A DNA stretch of 5,239 bases from an uncultured Lacticaseibacillus sp. (GTDB taxonomy: Bacteria > Bacillota > Bacilli > Lactobacillales > Lactobacillaceae). The position numbers and the translations under genes are program-made. Positions 3,462 to 5,239 of the stretch are shown here, in pieces (positions within the stretch are counted from its first letter, which is position 1; each line of letters opens with the position of its first letter). The DNA lies in contig CAKRHU010000144.1 of assembly GCA_934339215.1 (NCBI GenBank), forward strand, positions 1-5,239. Direction: 5' to 3'. Below the pieces are notes generated by a model. That model worked only from the letters and a program-made list of their open reading frames with translations. It was not told the DNA's origin and did no database searches.

Positions 3462-5239
3462 TTGAAGACTCGCGACGATATTCGGAACATTGCGATTATT
3501 GCCCACGTCGACCACGGTAAGACCACCTTGGTCAACGAAATGCTGAAGCAATCAGATACCTTGGACGAACACATTGACCTTCAAGACCGCGCTATGGATA
3601 CTAACGCGATCGAAAAGGAACGTGGGATCACTATCTTGTCCAAAAACACGGCGGTTAAATATGGGGATACCACCATCAACATCGTGGACACCCCAGGACA
3701 CGCAGACTTCGGTGGCGAAGTTGAACGGATCATGAAAATGGTCGACGGCGTGTTATTGGTTGTGGATGCTTTTGAAGGCACCATGCCCCAAACTCGCTTT
3801 GTTTTGAAAAAAGCTTTGGAACAACACTTGACGCCAATCGTGGTCATCAACAAAATTGACCGTCCAGGTGCGCGTCCTGCTGAAGTTGTTGACGAAGTGC
3901 TTGAATTGTTCATCGACCTCGGTGCAGATGAAGACCAATTGGAATTTCCAATTGTTTACGCTTCTGCTATCAACGGCACGAGCTCATATTCTGACGATCC
4001 TGCTGATCAAGAACACACAATGGTGCCATTATTTGATACCATCATAAAGACCATCCCAGCACCAGTTGATAACTCCGACGAGCCATTACAATTCCAAGTT
4101 TCCATGCTTGATTATAATGATTATGTTGGTCGTATCGGGATTGGCCGTGTCTTCCGTGGCACGATCTCCGTTGGTGACAACGTGTCTGTGTTGAAGCTTG
4201 ACGGTTCTTCCAAGAACTTCCGCGTCACGAAGATCTTTGGTTTCTTCGGTTTGAAGCGGGTCGAAGTCCAAACTGCTAAAGCCGGGGATTTGATCGCCGT
4301 TTCTGGTATGGATGACATCTACGTTGGTGAAACGGTTGCTGACGCGGCGCATCCAGAAGCCTTACCAATCTTGCGGATCGATCCACCAACACTGCAAATG
4401 ATGTTCATGCAAAACGATTCTCCTTTTGCTGGGCGTGAAGGCGACAAGGTCACTGCGCGTAAGATTGAAGACTACCTTAAAGGCAAGCTTCAAACTGACG
4501 TGTCCTTGCGTGTTGACGACACTGACCAAGCTGGTGCTTGGATGGTTTCCGGTCGTGGTGAATTACACCTTGGCATTTTAGTTGAAGAAATGCGTCGTGC
4601 CGGCTTCGAATTACAACTGGGTCGCCCAGAAGTTATCTATCGCGAAATCGATGGCAAGCTTTGCGAACCATTTGAAGAAGTCCAAATCGATACGCCAGAA
4701 CAATACACTGGCTCCATTATTGATGCCATGGCGCAACGTAAAGGTGAAATGAAGAACATGGAAAACGAAGGTAACGGCCAAACCCGCCTGACTTTCCTTG
4801 CGCCTTCTCGTGGTTTGATCGGCTACTCCACTGAATTCTTATCTTCTACTGGTGGTTACGGGATCATGAACCACACCTTTGAAAAGTACTTGCCAGTGGT
4901 CCGCAACTGGGAACCTGGTCGTAACACTGGTGCGTTGGTTTCCATCAACGCTGGCCAAGCCACGACTTACTCCTTGCAATCCATCGAAGATCGTGGCCAA
5001 TTGTTCATCGATGCCGGCACTGAAGTTTACGAAGGCATGATCGTCGGCGCCAACTCCCGTGAAATGGATATCGCCGTTAACGCGACTAAGGGTAAGAACT
5101 TGACCAACACTCGTGCTTCTGGTAAAGACCACGCTGCTGCCATCAAGACCCCTAAGAAGCTTTCGCTTGAAGAATCCATCGAATTCTTGAACGAAGACGA
5201 ACTTTGCGAAGTAACGCCTGATTCTGTCCGCTTACGCAA
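3462..5239 (+). CDS. typA: Ribosome-associated translational GTPase TypA/BipA (3' end cut by window)
   Basis: TypA (BipA) is a cytoplasmic EF-G-like GTPase that binds the ribosome and aids 50S assembly and growth at low temperature or under stress. All G-motifs are intact: AHVDHGKT (14-21), ERGIT (53-57), DTPGH (76-80), NKID (130-133) and the SA element (168-169). Then come the beta-barrel domain II, an EF-G domain III-like part with GRGELHLG, domain V-like sequence with PFEEVQID, and the BipA-specific C-terminal region with APSRGLIGYSTEF and GYGIMNHTF. The start is TTG 3462: AAAGGAAG (3446-3453) sits 8 nt upstream and the G-domain begins at once, as in other TypA proteins; no in-frame ATG lies before it. 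The 592 codons present are open to the window edge; the family norm of about 610 suggests roughly 20 residues are missing. Codon use is strongly biased (for example AAG, AAC, CGT), as expected of a well-expressed gene. Confidence 0.98.
   Translation, partial: MKTRDDIRNIAIIAHVDHGKTTLVNEMLKQSDTLDEHIDLQDRAMDTNAIEKERGITILSKNTAVKYGDTTINIVDTPGHADFGGEVERIMKMVDGVLLVVDAFEGTMPQTRFVLKKALEQHLTPIVVINKIDRPGARPAEVVDEVLELFIDLGADEDQLEFPIVYASAINGTSSYSDDPADQEHTMVPLFDTIIKTIPAPVDNSDEPLQFQVSMLDYNDYVGRIGIGRVFRGTISVGDNVSVLKLDGSSKNFRVTKIFGFFGLKRVEVQTAKAGDLIAVSGMDDIYVGETVADAAHPEALPILRIDPPTLQMMFMQNDSPFAGREGDKVTARKIEDYLKGKLQTDVSLRVDDTDQAGAWMVSGRGELHLGILVEEMRRAGFELQLGRPEVIYREIDGKLCEPFEEVQIDTPEQYTGSIIDAMAQRKGEMKNMENEGNGQTRLTFLAPSRGLIGYSTEFLSSTGGYGIMNHTFEKYLPVVRNWEPGRNTGALVSINAGQATTYSLQSIEDRGQLFIDAGTEVYEGMIVGANSREMDIAVNATKGKNLTNTRASGKDHAAAIKTPKKLSLEESIEFLNEDELCEVTPDSVRLR

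Noticed and set aside
3581..3913. 110-codon open frame on the minus strand within typA
   Set aside because: Antisense shadow of the conserved GTPase domain.

Overview
The window looks like chromosomal DNA of a low-to-moderate GC Firmicute, most likely a lactobacillus (order Lactobacillales). The evidence is the run UPF0223 - inositol-phosphatase family - typA/bipA in the order familiar from Bacilli, Gram-positive Shine-Dalgarno (SD) sequences (GGGAGG, AAGGAG, GAGGTGA), sigma-A type promoters, and a TTG start on typA. All real genes read on the + strand. Bases 1-50 hold no feature I can support.

Region 1 (about 51-1319) is the interesting part. A near-consensus promoter drives a leader of about 400 nt. 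It begins with a clearly recognisable M-box (ykoK leader) Mg2+ riboswitch and its expression platform, an antiterminator overlapping an intrinsic terminator. Beyond the terminator lies an unlisted 29-codon small ORF with a very strong SD. That SD is paired with the 3' end of the same small ORF in a long hairpin. Then comes a 259-residue membrane protein that resembles only the N-terminal part of a P-type cation ATPase: two membrane helices and an actuator-like domain with the TGE motif lost, and no phosphorylation or nucleotide-binding domain. A strong terminator closes the unit. I read this as a Mg2+-responsive operon whose output is a small peptide plus a non-pumping P-type ATPase derivative.

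Region 2 (about 1375-3333) is an operon of three tightly packed genes. The first is a 288-residue protein with the lactate/malate dehydrogenase fold signature but none of the catalytic residues. The second is a UPF0223 protein (YktA-like). The third is an inositol monophosphatase family enzyme with all metal-binding motifs intact, which starts inside the UPF0223 stop codon.

Region 3 (3334-5239) holds typA (bipA), a ribosome-associated translational GTPase, cut by the window end perhaps 20 residues short. An extended -10 promoter precedes it. A compact terminator-like hairpin with seven T residues lies between that promoter and the start codon, which suggests leader attenuation.

The two pseudoenzyme-like proteins (dead ATPase fragment, dead dehydrogenase) sit side by side but in separate transcription units. 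All functional statements about them are inference from residue patterns; no database search was possible.
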